Made by a program: the position numbers and the translations under genes. Shown in pieces: positions 27,179 through 35,903 of a stretch of 64,000 nucleotides of DNA; within the stretch, counting starts at the first letter, position 1; every line of letters begins with the position of its first letter. The stretch spans positions 2,356,001 to 2,420,000 of the forward strand of contig NZ_CP049801.1 of NCBI RefSeq assembly GCF_011578045.1, in the 5' to 3' direction. This stretch comes from Acinetobacter shaoyimingii (GTDB lineage Bacteria > Pseudomonadota > Gammaproteobacteria > Pseudomonadales > Moraxellaceae). A model generated the notes under the pieces. It was not told the DNA's origin, did no database searches, and was given only the letters and a program-made list of their open reading frames with translations.

Positions 27179-27955
27179 ATGGCAATGATTTATCTCGAAT
27201 CAAAAGATAACCCAAAAATTAAACACTTACGTGGATTAATTGAGCAAAATACTTACCGTAAAAAACAAGGTCAAACTGTGCTTGAAGGCACACACCTTTG
27301 TCTTGCATGGTTAGAAAAGAAACGTCAAATTACCTCTATTTTTACCACTGAACAAGCCATCGAACATGCTGACTTTGACAAAATTGCGGAACAATACGCA
27401 GGCACAGTCTTCATTATCAGTGAAAGCCTTTATAAAGATTTAAGTACTTTAGGTACAACACTTGCGTGCCTTGCAGTGGTCGATATTCCATCTTCAAGCC
27501 AATCTTTAGATTTCTCTAAAGACACTTTGGTTTTGGAAAATATCCAAGACCCAGGCAATGTAGGCACACTGCTTCGTTCTGCTGCAGCTGCGGGCATTCA
27601 ACAAGTTGTCTCGACCAAAGGTTCAGCTTCTTTATGGTCGCCACGTGTTTTACGTGCAGGCATGGGTGCACATTTTTCTTTAAGTACCTATGAAAATATC
27701 GCTATTGAAGATGTTTTAGAGAAGTTTTCAATTCCAATTTATGTGACCAGTTCACACGAATCTGAAAGTTTATATAGCAAAGATTTGACCCAACCTTGCG
27801 TTTGGGTGCTTGGCAATGAAGGTCAAGGCGTATCTGAATATGCTCTTGCCAATGCTGCTGCGATTTCAATACCGCAACCCGGTGGACAAGAGTCGTTAAA
27901 CGTTGCCATTGCAGGTTCTATCTGCGTTTTTGAGATGGTGCGTCAACGCATTTGA
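27179..27955 (+). CDS. SpoU-family RNA 2'-O-methyltransferase
   Basis: This 258-residue protein has an N-terminal substrate-binding domain (LESKDNPKIKHLRGL) and a C-terminal SPOUT knot with the three family motifs: ENIQDPGNVGTLLRSA (near 120), LGNEGQGVS (near 204) and IPQPGGQESLNVAIA (near 225). It binds S-adenosylmethionine in the knot and methylates ribose in rRNA or tRNA. The exact target cannot be told from sequence. Two starts (27179 and 27185) are possible. Confidence 0.88.
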   Translation: MAMIYLESKDNPKIKHLRGLIEQNTYRKKQGQTVLEGTHLCLAWLEKKRQITSIFTTEQAIEHADFDKIAEQYAGTVFIISESLYKDLSTLGTTLACLAVVDIPSSSQSLDFSKDTLVLENIQDPGNVGTLLRSAAAAGIQQVVSTKGSASLWSPRVLRAGMGAHFSLSTYENIAIEDVLEKFSIPIYVTSSHESESLYSKDLTQPCVWVLGNEGQGVSEYALANAAAISIPQPGGQESLNVAIAGSICVFEMVRQRI

Positions 27956-28094
27956 TTCGTTAATTTATATTAACAAGTATACCTCTGCTTACAAAATCAT
28001 TTAAACTGCTAAAAAATAGTTGCTTAAATTGTCAACCTATCATTATCTTTTAACGTTATATAAGTAACGATTTTAGAATAATGGTGGGTGCCCA

Positions 28095-28736
28095 ATGACG
28101 GGATTTTCCATCTCTATGGATTTAGCACCAAAAAAGTCACAGTCTGAAGATGCCGGTACTTTGGTAAGTACTGCAGAACAACGCCTGAAATTTTTCATGC
28201 GTGATGTGACAGGTCGTGCCTTAGTGATGATGGAAAGTGCAACCCAAGGTCATAATGGGATAGCCATGGACTTGGTTCAAGAAGCATTTATTTCTTTGTA
28301 TAAGTCCTATGCAGACAAATCCACCGATGAGTGGTATCCCCTGTTTTACACTATTCTAAATAACAAATTACAAGATTGGCGTCGAAAAGAATCACGCCGT
28401 GCTTTCCCATTTTCACTGTTTAAAAAAGCAGATCACGACAGCGATGATGATGAAGTCATGGATATCGTGGATGAAAGTACGCCAAATCCATTACAATTTT
28501 TATCGCAAGAACTCGCTGTAGAAGAAATCCAAGAGGCAATTTCTAAATTACCTGTAAGACAACAACAAGCATTCATGCTTCGCGCATGGGAAGGGTTTGA
28601 TACCCAAACCACAGCACAAATTATGGATTGCTCAGAAGGTAGTGTTAAAACACATTATCATCGAGCAATACAGGGTTTAAGAAATTCACTCTCTCATTTA
28701 AATCCAAACATGGGAGGATCATCTGATGAAGAATGA
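28095..28736 (+). CDS. RNA polymerase sigma factor, ECF type
   Basis: This 213-residue protein has region 2 (AMDLVQEAFISLYKSY, about 57-72) and region 4 with a helix-turn-helix (LPVRQQQAFMLRAWEG to CSEGSVKTHYHRAI, about 155-195). An acidic linker (HDSDDDEVMDIVDE) lies between them. No region 1.1 or 3 is seen, as in group 4 factors. It overlaps the next gene by 11 bp, and that product has the form of a small membrane-bound regulator. The cluster resembles sigma / DUF3619 / DUF3106 operons known in Betaproteobacteria. The signal is unknown. Confidence 0.88.
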   Translation: MTGFSISMDLAPKKSQSEDAGTLVSTAEQRLKFFMRDVTGRALVMMESATQGHNGIAMDLVQEAFISLYKSYADKSTDEWYPLFYTILNNKLQDWRRKESRRAFPFSLFKKADHDSDDDEVMDIVDESTPNPLQFLSQELAVEEIQEAISKLPVRQQQAFMLRAWEGFDTQTTAQIMDCSEGSVKTHYHRAIQGLRNSLSHLNPNMGGSSDEE

Positions 28737-29052
28737 TGACTTCGCAAAACAACTTACATCCAAGCTTGATCATTTAGCTGTTCACCACAGAAATAAAGCC
28801 GTGGTGATGGATCATGTCTTAGAAGAAATTCATGCTAAGCCATTTATGTCACGTTTCAGCTCATGGAAAATGACAGGTTTTGCATTGGCTGCAGCAATTA
28901 CGGGTTTCGTGATACTACCAAATGCTGTTGATTTCAATGATAAACAAGATCAACAACAAATGGTGGTCAATCCTAAACTTTCACCGCAAATGATGGAAGA
29001 TTTAGAGATGCTTTCTGTTTTTGGTGAGGATAAAGTTGCACATGGCAGCTAA
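28726..29052 (+). CDS. small membrane protein, DUF3619-like, possible anti-sigma factor
   Basis: This 108-residue protein has a short N-terminal cytoplasmic part (DDFAKQLTSKLDHL), one transmembrane helix (TGFALAAAITGFVILP, about residues 48-66) and a short periplasmic tail. The ATG lies inside the sigma gene with GGAGGATC before it, so translation is coupled. Position, topology and size match DUF3619 proteins next to ECF sigma factors. An anti-sigma role is inference from context, as no zinc-binding anti-sigma motif is visible. Confidence 0.7.
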   Translation: MKNDDFAKQLTSKLDHLAVHHRNKAVVMDHVLEEIHAKPFMSRFSSWKMTGFALAAAITGFVILPNAVDFNDKQDQQQMVVNPKLSPQMMEDLEMLSVFGEDKVAHGS

Positions 29053-29449
29053 ACATATAGCCTTGGCATTTTGTGCCTTAAGTTTATTGCAAACCAGCTT
29101 TGCAGGGTACGAACGTTTTTGGATTTTTTCTAAAGACAGCAACAATCAAGTTAATGATGCATGGGATGCTTTATCTGAAGACGAACAACGCGCCCTGATT
29201 AAACGTTATCAAAATCTTAAGGAAATTCCTGAAGATCAAAGTACCGTATTACAGCAACGTATGGATTGGTTTACACAACTTCCAGAGCAAGAAAAATTAC
29301 AAATGCGCGAAGCATGGCAACAAATGAGTACCACTGAACGCAATGAAATGCGTCAGAAAATGCTCAAAGCAACCAGTGCTGAACAACGTACAGAGATTCG
29401 AGAGAAATATTTAAAAAAATATGTAAGTGAAGCAACAACAAATCACTAA
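29042..29449 (+). CDS. DUF3106-like secreted protein
   Basis: The ATG at 29042 overlaps the previous stop by 11 bp and gives 135 residues. A signal peptide (HIALAFCALSLLQTSFAG) is followed by a charged helical domain with repeated L-x-x-x-E/Q patterns: WDALSEDEQRALIKRYQ, WFTQLPEQEKLQMREAWQ and MSTTERNEMRQKM. This repeat pattern is characteristic of DUF3106, and a CpxP/Spy-like helical periplasmic fold is conceivable. It may sense envelope conditions for the sigma factor. Confidence 0.72.
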   Translation: MAAKHIALAFCALSLLQTSFAGYERFWIFSKDSNNQVNDAWDALSEDEQRALIKRYQNLKEIPEDQSTVLQQRMDWFTQLPEQEKLQMREAWQQMSTTERNEMRQKMLKATSAEQRTEIREKYLKKYVSEATTNH

Positions 29450-29464
29450 AATCATTCAAAATAC

Positions 29465-29490
29465 ACCCAGTTTGTCTGGGTTTTTTATTA
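29465..29490 (+). terminator. terminator of the sigma-factor operon
   Basis: ACCCAG (29465-29470) pairs with CTGGGT (29476-29481) around TTTGT, followed by a T-run. Confidence 0.8.
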
Positions 29491-29509
29491 TCACTATGTT
29501 CTTGCAAAC

Positions 29510-29760
29510 TCAATCTAATTCACCGATATGGATTAATTTTTCATAATCAAAGATTTCAATATAGCCTTGCTTCCATTGCAATACATTTGGTTTGAATAGT
29601 CCTTGCAAATGCTTATTGAGCGTCTGCCTCGAAACACAAAACATATTGGCGAACATCTCTTGGCTTAATTTGAAAAAATTTTGCACTGACTATTTTGTAC
29701 CATCCCCTCTTGCTCAATCACACGGCGCAAGTTGAATGCGCTGTTGACGCTCAAATTTTA
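29510..29760 (-). pseudogene. remnant of a Crp/Fnr-family regulator (C-terminal helix-turn-helix)
   Basis: Read on the reverse strand, the frame ending at the stop 29510-29512 encodes LSQEMFANMFCVSRQTLNKHL, then a wing with VLQWKQGYIEIFDYEKL. This is the DNA-binding end of a Crp/Fnr regulator. Upstream, the frame is broken: a stop and shifts occur near 29670-29740, and fragments such as RRVIEQEGMVQ appear in other frames. No intact cyclic-nucleotide-binding domain or start remains. The rest of the gap to 29961 holds only unassigned AT-rich sequence. Confidence 0.65.
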
Positions 29761-29961
29761 TGAATTTTCCATTCACCGTGTAGCTGTAAACACCCCACTT
29801 GAATCGTAACTAACAACAAAATATAGAACACCTGCTGCAGAGTAAATAAAGATGAAGGAACACAAATATTTATAACAATTTCTACATCAACATTTTAGAG
29901 AAACACAACTATACTTATCCCTTAATTTTATATATATGTATAACGACATAATTTTAAAAAA

Positions 29962-31578
29962 ATGAGATTTAACAATACCATGCACCAAGAACTCAATTTA
30001 AATAGTACTCAAATCATGCAGAATTTACGTCAGAAGTTTGAATCTGGTGAGCATCAACATGAGTTTTTCATTGCTAGTGCACTAAAAACTGTAAACTTCA
30101 ACAATACTTTCGAGAGTTTCAAACGTTTGGATCAAATGTTTGATGCATTTAAAAAACAGGTTGGAAAACTGGATGCAAACTTTATTGAAGATCCTTTAAA
30201 ATGCAATACCATCAAACTGATTGCCAGTTATATGGGTCAATTTATCTGCTATAAACTCGGTCAACCAGAAAATTGGCAAAGCTACGCAGAAATGCACCAA
30301 GTGTTTCAAAGCTTTAAAGACAAACCGAATGATTTTATTCATCAATATGGCATTAACTGCAATAACCAAATTACGCTCCCTTTATTTTATGTGGTTAAGC
30401 ATTTTTGTTCAGATGAGCATTCCATTAAAATTAGTCAAGAAATCGAAAATTTAATCATTAATAATCAAATTCTTAAAATTAATGATACGCAAATGCATAG
30501 TGAAGAAATGCACAATATGCAGACCATCTATCAAAAAGGTTATGCACTGTTTTGTGAGACGGCTTTTGAACCGATGGTGCGTGCATCAAATCTGGATTAC
30601 AGTCTTGAAAGTTTGGTGAGATTGGACGAGCTGATGCGTGAAATTCGAACTCAATATATTCAATCACCGGCTCAATTTCTTTCTGAACCTAAACATTTTT
30701 GCTTTATTTTATATTTAGCAGGCTATTTAGGACGAGTGATCGCTCAGGAGTGTGGCTGTGCTCTGCGTTGGTACAGCTCGCAACAAGTGAGTCAAATGGT
30801 TGAACAAGCTATACCTGAACAAATTGGAACCTGTCGCATTGCGCAAATAGATAGTGGGTTCTTTTTTATCTCTCAACATATCAGTGATTTTCTTTTTGCT
30901 CCAAAAATTGAGACCAGTTCTATAGAATTTGCACATTCAATTATTGAAAAAATCAAACCAGTTGCAAATCCAATTTATCTAGCACAATCAACCACGCAGT
31001 CTTCAATTACCATTACCCCTTATGATCGGGCGTTACAACAGGCTGCTATTTTAGCGCATTTTTTATTGATGAAAATTCATGGCGTCTTACCACGCCAGTC
31101 ACCAGATGAAACATTGATTCCGACGAGTTTTCCAGATGGGAATACATTTCATAGCCATCCAGATGCTGAACTATCAACACTCTTATCGCGCTTAGATCAA
31201 AACCCAGATCAACTTCAACTCAATGTACTTGGGTACGAGATGTACGCTTGTTTACCACAAATTCGGGTTGATGCCATTTCATTGCATATTCGAAACTATG
31301 GTGAACATCATATGAATATTCAATTGGTTATTCCCTATTATTCAACATTTGACTATCGTGGGTTCTGTATTTTACAGCCTTATTTTCAAGCGAGTGATGC
31401 TGAGACCGATCGTAATATTACACAAATTTATCATGCAATGCCTACATTCTTTAAAGCCATTGAGGATATTGAGAAAGATAAACCTAAAGATGCTCAATTT
31501 TGGAAAAATAACTACAAACCAAAGCGCCTGAGTTACCCACAATCATTCATACAAAATGTGCCCGTCTTGGCGATTTAA
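29962..31578 (+). CDS. large hypothetical protein with an internal domain duplication
   Basis: This 538-residue soluble protein has no signal peptide or membrane helix. Two segments align by eye: about 46-118 (SFKRLDQMFDAF, FIEDPLK, IASYMGQFICYKLGQPENW) and about 211-280 (SLVRLDELMREI, FLSEPK, LAGYLGRVIAQECGCALRW). Each is a helical module ending in an aromatic-rich strand of the type Y-[ML]-G-x-x-I. The C-terminal half (about 345-520) is different, with DRALQQAAILAHFLLMKIHGVLP and FPDGNTFHSHPDAELS. No catalytic motif is recognised. No good ribosome-binding site precedes the ATG; a second ATG at 29980 is possible. Its own terminator follows. Confidence 0.7.
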   Translation: MRFNNTMHQELNLNSTQIMQNLRQKFESGEHQHEFFIASALKTVNFNNTFESFKRLDQMFDAFKKQVGKLDANFIEDPLKCNTIKLIASYMGQFICYKLGQPENWQSYAEMHQVFQSFKDKPNDFIHQYGINCNNQITLPLFYVVKHFCSDEHSIKISQEIENLIINNQILKINDTQMHSEEMHNMQTIYQKGYALFCETAFEPMVRASNLDYSLESLVRLDELMREIRTQYIQSPAQFLSEPKHFCFILYLAGYLGRVIAQECGCALRWYSSQQVSQMVEQAIPEQIGTCRIAQIDSGFFFISQHISDFLFAPKIETSSIEFAHSIIEKIKPVANPIYLAQSTTQSSITITPYDRALQQAAILAHFLLMKIHGVLPRQSPDETLIPTSFPDGNTFHSHPDAELSTLLSRLDQNPDQLQLNVLGYEMYACLPQIRVDAISLHIRNYGEHHMNIQLVIPYYSTFDYRGFCILQPYFQASDAETDRNITQIYHAMPTFFKAIEDIEKDKPKDAQFWKNNYKPKRLSYPQSFIQNVPVLAI

Positions 31579-31881
31579 ATTTTTATCACCATGCTCATTC
31601 AGCCTCCAGATCTTGGAGGTTTTTTTATGACCACTTCATATACCTTTTCACATAATGGTTTATAAATAAGTTCTAGCAGTTTTATTCATTTAGTATGAAA
31701 CACCACTCAATTACAGCGATCCTTTTTGAATAAATCAATAAAAATAAATAAATTAGTTTTACTGTTTATATAAAATAAGCCTACAAACCTTATCTATTCA
31801 TGAGCATAATAAAACCACATAATATTTTTATTTCGTTTCTATCTTGATACATCGTATCTTAGACATAATAAGGAATAAAAC
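31579..31881. other. 303-bp intergenic region with terminator
   Basis: A Rho-independent terminator sits at 31603-31626: CCTCCA pairs with TGGAGG around a short loop and is followed by TTTTTTT. The remainder is very AT-rich and contains the promoter region of the lipocalin gene. I see no other gene in it. Confidence 0.7.
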
Positions 31882-32370
31882 ATGTCAAATATCCCCACCG
31901 TTTCTAATTTTAATTTAAATCGCTATCTTGGCACATGGTATGAAATCGCACGTCTTCCTATGAAACATCAACCTGAGGACAGCACCGATGTTTCAGCAGT
32001 CTACTCAATGAATGATGATGGTAAAATTCGTGTACAAAACCGCTGCCTAGATGAAAATAAGCAAGTCGATGAATCAATTGGTGAAGCCACCGTGATTGAT
32101 GGTCCAAATGCGAAACTTGAAGTAAGTTTTTTACCTGAAGGTTTTCGCTGGATTCCCTTTACCAAAGGTGATTACTGGGTGTTAAAAATTGATGCAAACT
32201 ATCAAACCGCTTTGGTTGGTGAACCGAATTTAAAATATTTATGGATTTTGCATCGTGATGTGACTTTAGATGAAGCAACCAAGCAGGAATACTTAGCTTA
32301 TGCTCAAAGTCTAGGTTATGACATTTCAGATTTAATTCACACTGTACATACGGGTACAAAAACAGCTTAA
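31882..32370 (+). CDS. lipocalin family protein (Blc-like) without signal peptide
   Basis: This 162-residue protein has the lipocalin motif GTWYEIARLP (near residue 17), the strand NRCLDENKQVDES, and the closing motif LVGEPNLKYLWILHRD (near 113), as in Blc and apolipoprotein D. Typical bacterial Blc proteins are outer-membrane lipoproteins. This one begins MSNIPTVSNFNLNRYLG, with no signal sequence or lipobox, and has AGGAAT before the ATG, so it should be cytoplasmic. The ligand is probably a fatty acid or lysophospholipid, by analogy. Confidence 0.9.
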   Translation: MSNIPTVSNFNLNRYLGTWYEIARLPMKHQPEDSTDVSAVYSMNDDGKIRVQNRCLDENKQVDESIGEATVIDGPNAKLEVSFLPEGFRWIPFTKGDYWVLKIDANYQTALVGEPNLKYLWILHRDVTLDEATKQEYLAYAQSLGYDISDLIHTVHTGTKTA

Positions 32371-32408
32371 CTTTTCGAATAATGAATCAATCCATTTGGA
32401 ATGATCAT

Positions 32409-32437
32409 AAAAAAGCCCTCTACACAGAGGGCTTTTT
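32409..32437. terminator. bidirectional terminator between lipocalin gene and glyA
   Basis: AAAAGCCCTC (32411-32420) pairs perfectly with GAGGGCTTTT (32427-32436) around TACACA. It serves both convergent genes. Confidence 0.92.
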
Positions 32438-32457
32438 AACATCAAAGCAAAATTTGA

Positions 32458-33711
32458 TTATTGAGCGTATACAGGGAATTTAGCGCATACAGTTTCAACT
32501 TTCGCTTTCACTGCATTAATCACTGCTTCATCACCTTTCGCATCAAGAATATCTGCGATCCAACCTGCAAGATCACGAACTTCTGCTTCACCGAAACCAC
32601 GTGTAGTTACAGCAGGTGTACCAATACGGATACCTGAAGTGACAAACGGAGAACGTGGATCGTTCGGTACAGAGTTTTTGTTCACAGTAATGTGAGCAGC
32701 ACCTAACCAAGCATCAGCTTCTTTACCTGTAATGTCTTGTTTGATTAAAGACAATAGGAATAAATGGTTCTTTGTACCACCAGAAACAACTTCATAACCA
32801 CGAGCGATTAAAACTTCAGCCATTGCTTGAGCATTCTTAACCACTTGTTGTTGGTAAGTTTTGTATTCAGGTGCCATTGCTTCTTTAAAGCAAATTGCTT
32901 TCGCCGCAACTGCGTGAACCAATGGACCACCTTGGTTACCTGGGAATACTGCAGATTGAAGTTTTTTCTCAATCTCTTCGTTTGCTTTCGCAAGAATAAG
33001 ACCTGAACGTGGACCACGAAGTGTTTTATGCGTCGTAGTCGTCGTTACGTCAGCAATTTGCACTGGGCTCGGGTAAACACCAGCAGCAACTAAACCTGCT
33101 ACGTGAGCCATGTCTACGAACAGGTAAGCTCCAACTTTATCCGCGATGTCACGGAAACGTTGCCAATCTACAATTTGGCTATACGCAGAGAAACCAGCCA
33201 CGATCATTTTTGGCTTGTGTTCTTCTGCTAAACGTTCAACTTCTTCGTAGTCGATTTCGCCCGTTTCAGGGTTTAAACCGTATTGAACAGCGTTATATGT
33301 TTTACCTGAGAAGCTTACTTTTGCACCGTGAGTCAAGTGACCACCGTGAGCCAAGCTCATACCCAACACTGTATCACCAGGGTTAAGTAAAGCTAAGTAA
33401 ACCGCAGAGTTAGCTTGAGAACCTGCATGTGGTTGTACGTTTGCATAGTCAGCACCAAAGAGTTCTTTAGCACGGTCAATAGCAAGTTGTTCAATCACGT
33501 CTACATATTCACAACCGCCGTAGTAGCGTTTGCCTGGGTAGCCTTCAGCATATTTGTTAGTTAGTTTTGAACCTTGAGCTTCCATCACTGCTGGTGAACA
33601 GTAGTTTTCAGAAGCAATTAACTCAATATGAGCTTCTTGGCGAGCATCTTCTTGAGAGATTGCTTTTGCGATTTCCGGATCAAATTCGGCAATTGAGATA
33701 TTGGCAAACAT
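32458..33711 (-). CDS. glyA: serine hydroxymethyltransferase
   Basis: The ATG at 33711, preceded by AGGACC, gives 417 residues, identical in length to E. coli GlyA. The PLP-binding lysine is K229 in [17 protein letters not shown]. The substrate and cofactor regions [17 protein letters not shown] and [13 protein letters not shown] are intact. It interconverts serine and glycine, charging tetrahydrofolate with a one-carbon unit. The longer frame upstream is not family-like. No glycine riboswitch is visible in the leader, only a small GGCTT/AAGCC palindrome. Confidence 0.97.
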   Translation of the reverse strand: MFANISIAEFDPEIAKAISQEDARQEAHIELIASENYCSPAVMEAQGSKLTNKYAEGYPGKRYYGGCEYVDVIEQLAIDRAKELFGADYANVQPHAGSQANSAVYLALLNPGDTVLGMSLAHGGHLTHGAKVSFSGKTYNAVQYGLNPETGEIDYEEVERLAEEHKPKMIVAGFSAYSQIVDWQRFRDIADKVGAYLFVDMAHVAGLVAAGVYPSPVQIADVTTTTTHKTLRGPRSGLILAKANEEIEKKLQSAVFPGNQGGPLVHAVAAKAICFKEAMAPEYKTYQQQVVKNAQAMAEVLIARGYEVVSGGTKNHLFLLSLIKQDITGKEADAWLGAAHITVNKNSVPNDPRSPFVTSGIRIGTPAVTTRGFGEAEVRDLAGWIADILDAKGDEAVINAVKAKVETVCAKFPVYAQ

Positions 33712-33819
33712 TAGCGAGGTCCTATTAAATTTAGGGCTTTTAAGCCGTGCTAAGATTGGCGCACATTGTAGCATGAAGTTTATCAATTTCGAGAATGAAG
33801 TTTGTTCAGTTTTAAATAA

Positions 33820-33853
33820 AAATCGTTCAGTCTAAAAACAAACTGAACGATTT
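33820..33853 (-). terminator. terminator-like hairpin of the lipase-like gene
   Basis: A perfect 12-bp stem (33820-33831 with 33842-33853) lies 17 bp past the stop on the minus strand. It is followed on that strand by TTTATTT. Confidence 0.75.
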
Positions 33854-33869
33854 AAGTCAAATTAAGTGT

Positions 33870-35135
33870 TTAATTTTGAAAAAGAGTTGAAATATCTGCT
33901 AAGAAGGAAGTAAGGTTTTCTGAAACGACCGTATCATGATCCCAATAATTTGGATCAAGAGCGCTGTCTGTTTTATATATAATGTTATTTCCCAAATTTC
34001 CCGCAGTATTCACCAACATATCTGTGACAAATTTTGGTACAGTAGGATCATCAGTGCCTTGATAAATGTAAATAGGCGTTGTTATTGGAACGAGTAATGG
34101 TTGAGAGTCCTTCTCTAAGAATTTTTTAATTGTAGGAATTTCTGCAAAATTATCTTGTAGACGCCCATAATTACTGAAGTTTTCATTATCTGGATTTGAT
34201 ATATGAGAATACATTGGGATACTTATCGACGTACCCAGAGCAGTTAAGCATTCTGTTTCCGCTTTAGGTGCCACAGTCGCTAAGTCAGATTTAAACACTT
34301 GGCTGTAATCTACTGAGAAACTATAACCTTGCATACCCGCGACAGCCAGCGTTGTAAATGTATCTAACTGAGCATAAATTGGCCATTGACTATTAGGATT
34401 TACTGCAGCTGCTCTCGCCTCACCAGCTTGCAAAATGGTGTGCAAATTAGACGCTGGTGCAAATGCAATCGTACCTTTATAGTCGAGTTGAGCTCGTTCA
34501 GCATATTGCGCTGCGCCTAAAGCCGCATGCCCCCCTTGCGAATGTTCAACCGTTGCCCATTGGGTTGAGACTTGCAATCCTTGTTTACTCAAATAATCCC
34601 GTGCAGCAACCACAGCATCAGTAATTGAAAATGCTTCACTTTTTAAGTTCAAAAAAGGATGACTACCAGCTGTGCCAAGACCTTCATAGTCTGGTGCAAC
34701 GACAACATATCCTGCATTTAATAGCGCTTCTACAACATCTGTGGCGGTATCACCTAGACCTTGTACACTTGGTGCACAACCATCACCAACACCGGTCGTG
34801 CCATGCGCCCAAACCACTATTTTATAGCCGCCTGTAGGTGCAGCAGCTGTAGGAACAAAAACCAAAGTAGAGGCAATGGTTTCCACCCCATCCACACCCA
34901 ACATTCTATATAAAAGTTGCTTTTGCTGAGCAGAGACATCATTTAGATCATCATCGTTATCATTCTGATAGTTTTGTGTAAATACAACTGGATTAGCAAT
35001 ATTATTTAATGGAGTAGTTTCAATTGGTTCTGGTCCATTATCATCCCCACCACCACTATTATCATCCCCTCCACATGCAGATAAAAAAGCGAAACTCATA
35101 GACAGTAATAATTTTTTGTATATATCGTTCATCAT
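33870..35135 (-). CDS. lipoprotein of the secretory lipase (alpha/beta hydrolase) family
   Basis: This 421-residue protein has a lipoprotein signal with lipobox LSAC (Cys at 21), then a Gly/Asp-rich linker. The hydrolase domain has an oxyanion segment VVWAHGTTG (108-116) and a nucleophile elbow EHSQGG, in which S199 replaces the G-x-S-x-G consensus with a leading Glu. D363 (QGTDDPTVP) and H400 (YWDHDT) would complete the triad. This pattern matches secretory lipases of the LIP family. Natural substrates could be esters or short triglycerides. It is divergent from the next gene by 237 bp. A second Met follows the first, so the start is uncertain by one residue. Confidence 0.82.
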   Translation of the reverse strand: MMNDIYKKLLLSMSFAFLSACGGDDNSGGGDDNGPEPIETTPLNNIANPVVFTQNYQNDNDDDLNDVSAQQKQLLYRMLGVDGVETIASTLVFVPTAAAPTGGYKIVVWAHGTTGVGDGCAPSVQGLGDTATDVVEALLNAGYVVVAPDYEGLGTAGSHPFLNLKSEAFSITDAVVAARDYLSKQGLQVSTQWATVEHSQGGHAALGAAQYAERAQLDYKGTIAFAPASNLHTILQAGEARAAAVNPNSQWPIYAQLDTFTTLAVAGMQGYSFSVDYSQVFKSDLATVAPKAETECLTALGTSISIPMYSHISNPDNENFSNYGRLQDNFAEIPTIKKFLEKDSQPLLVPITTPIYIYQGTDDPTVPKFVTDMLVNTAGNLGNNIIYKTDSALDPNYWDHDTVVSENLTSFLADISTLFQN

Positions 35136-35372
35136 AAAATCCTTTTTTGCTATTGTTATGACTTATTCAACAAAGATTTAGCGTACTATTTTGTTCATTT
35201 AGAGCACTGTTTTTATCGTTTTGAGCACTATCTTTGTTTATATAGCTTAAGATTAACCGTTTATTACCGAAAGTGCAAAAACTAAGCATTCCAACAGTTA
35301 TTCAAAAATTTTTTACACTGATATTTTTTGTTTTATAATAGATAAACCATTGAGATAAAAAACAATTCCACT

Positions 35373-35819
35373 ATGAATATTATTTTACTTTTGTTCGCTT
35401 TTGCTTTGGGGTATTGGGTGAGAAGTCTAAAACAGGAAAAAACATCTACACAAACACATAAAACACGTAATGCCTCCATGACATATCAAGATAGGCTAAA
35501 ATTTAAAGCACAACATCAAACAGATAGTGATCGTATTCGTGAGCTCAATAAACTCAATACCAATGAGAGTGTATTTTTAAGATTACTCAAACAAACTTTC
35601 ACCGACTATGATATTGCCATCAAACAAAAACGATTTTTTATTCTCGATCGCGATGCGCTGCCATGCGCCATATTTGAATATCGCGATGGAACAGTTGCTA
35701 TGAAATTGGTTGATCAAGAAGACGGCTTACCCTTATATCTCTATAAAGGTTTACTTTCGTCAGATCAATTAAAGCAAGATTATATACACATCACATCTGT
35801 GCAAAAGTCACCTATTTAA
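35373..35819 (+). CDS. membrane-anchored DUF2726-like protein
   Basis: This 148-residue protein has one N-terminal transmembrane helix (IILLLFAFALGYWV). A charged linker is followed by a compact domain with FLRLLKQTF and IFEYRDGTVAMKLVDQEDGLPLYLYKG. The arrangement resembles DUF2726 proteins, which have a distant nuclease-like fold, but the similarity is weak and no catalytic residues can be assigned. It may share a transcript with the exonuclease gene 84 bp later. Confidence 0.55.
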   Translation: MNIILLLFAFALGYWVRSLKQEKTSTQTHKTRNASMTYQDRLKFKAQHQTDSDRIRELNKLNTNESVFLRLLKQTFTDYDIAIKQKRFFILDRDALPCAIFEYRDGTVAMKLVDQEDGLPLYLYKGLLSSDQLKQDYIHITSVQKSPI

Positions 35820-35903
35820 AAGACTTTTAACATTTTCAACTGTGCCAAAATACTTGGAAATGATAGATTAAACCAAAACTGATTGTTGCCTTTGGAATAG
35901 ACC

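Noticed and set aside
33712..33786. N-terminal extension of glyA
   Set aside because: The ATG at 33711 with AGGACC gives exactly the 417-residue family length.
33712..33786. Glycine riboswitch upstream of glyA
   Set aside because: The leader is too short and shows only one small palindrome, with no tandem aptamer-like structure.
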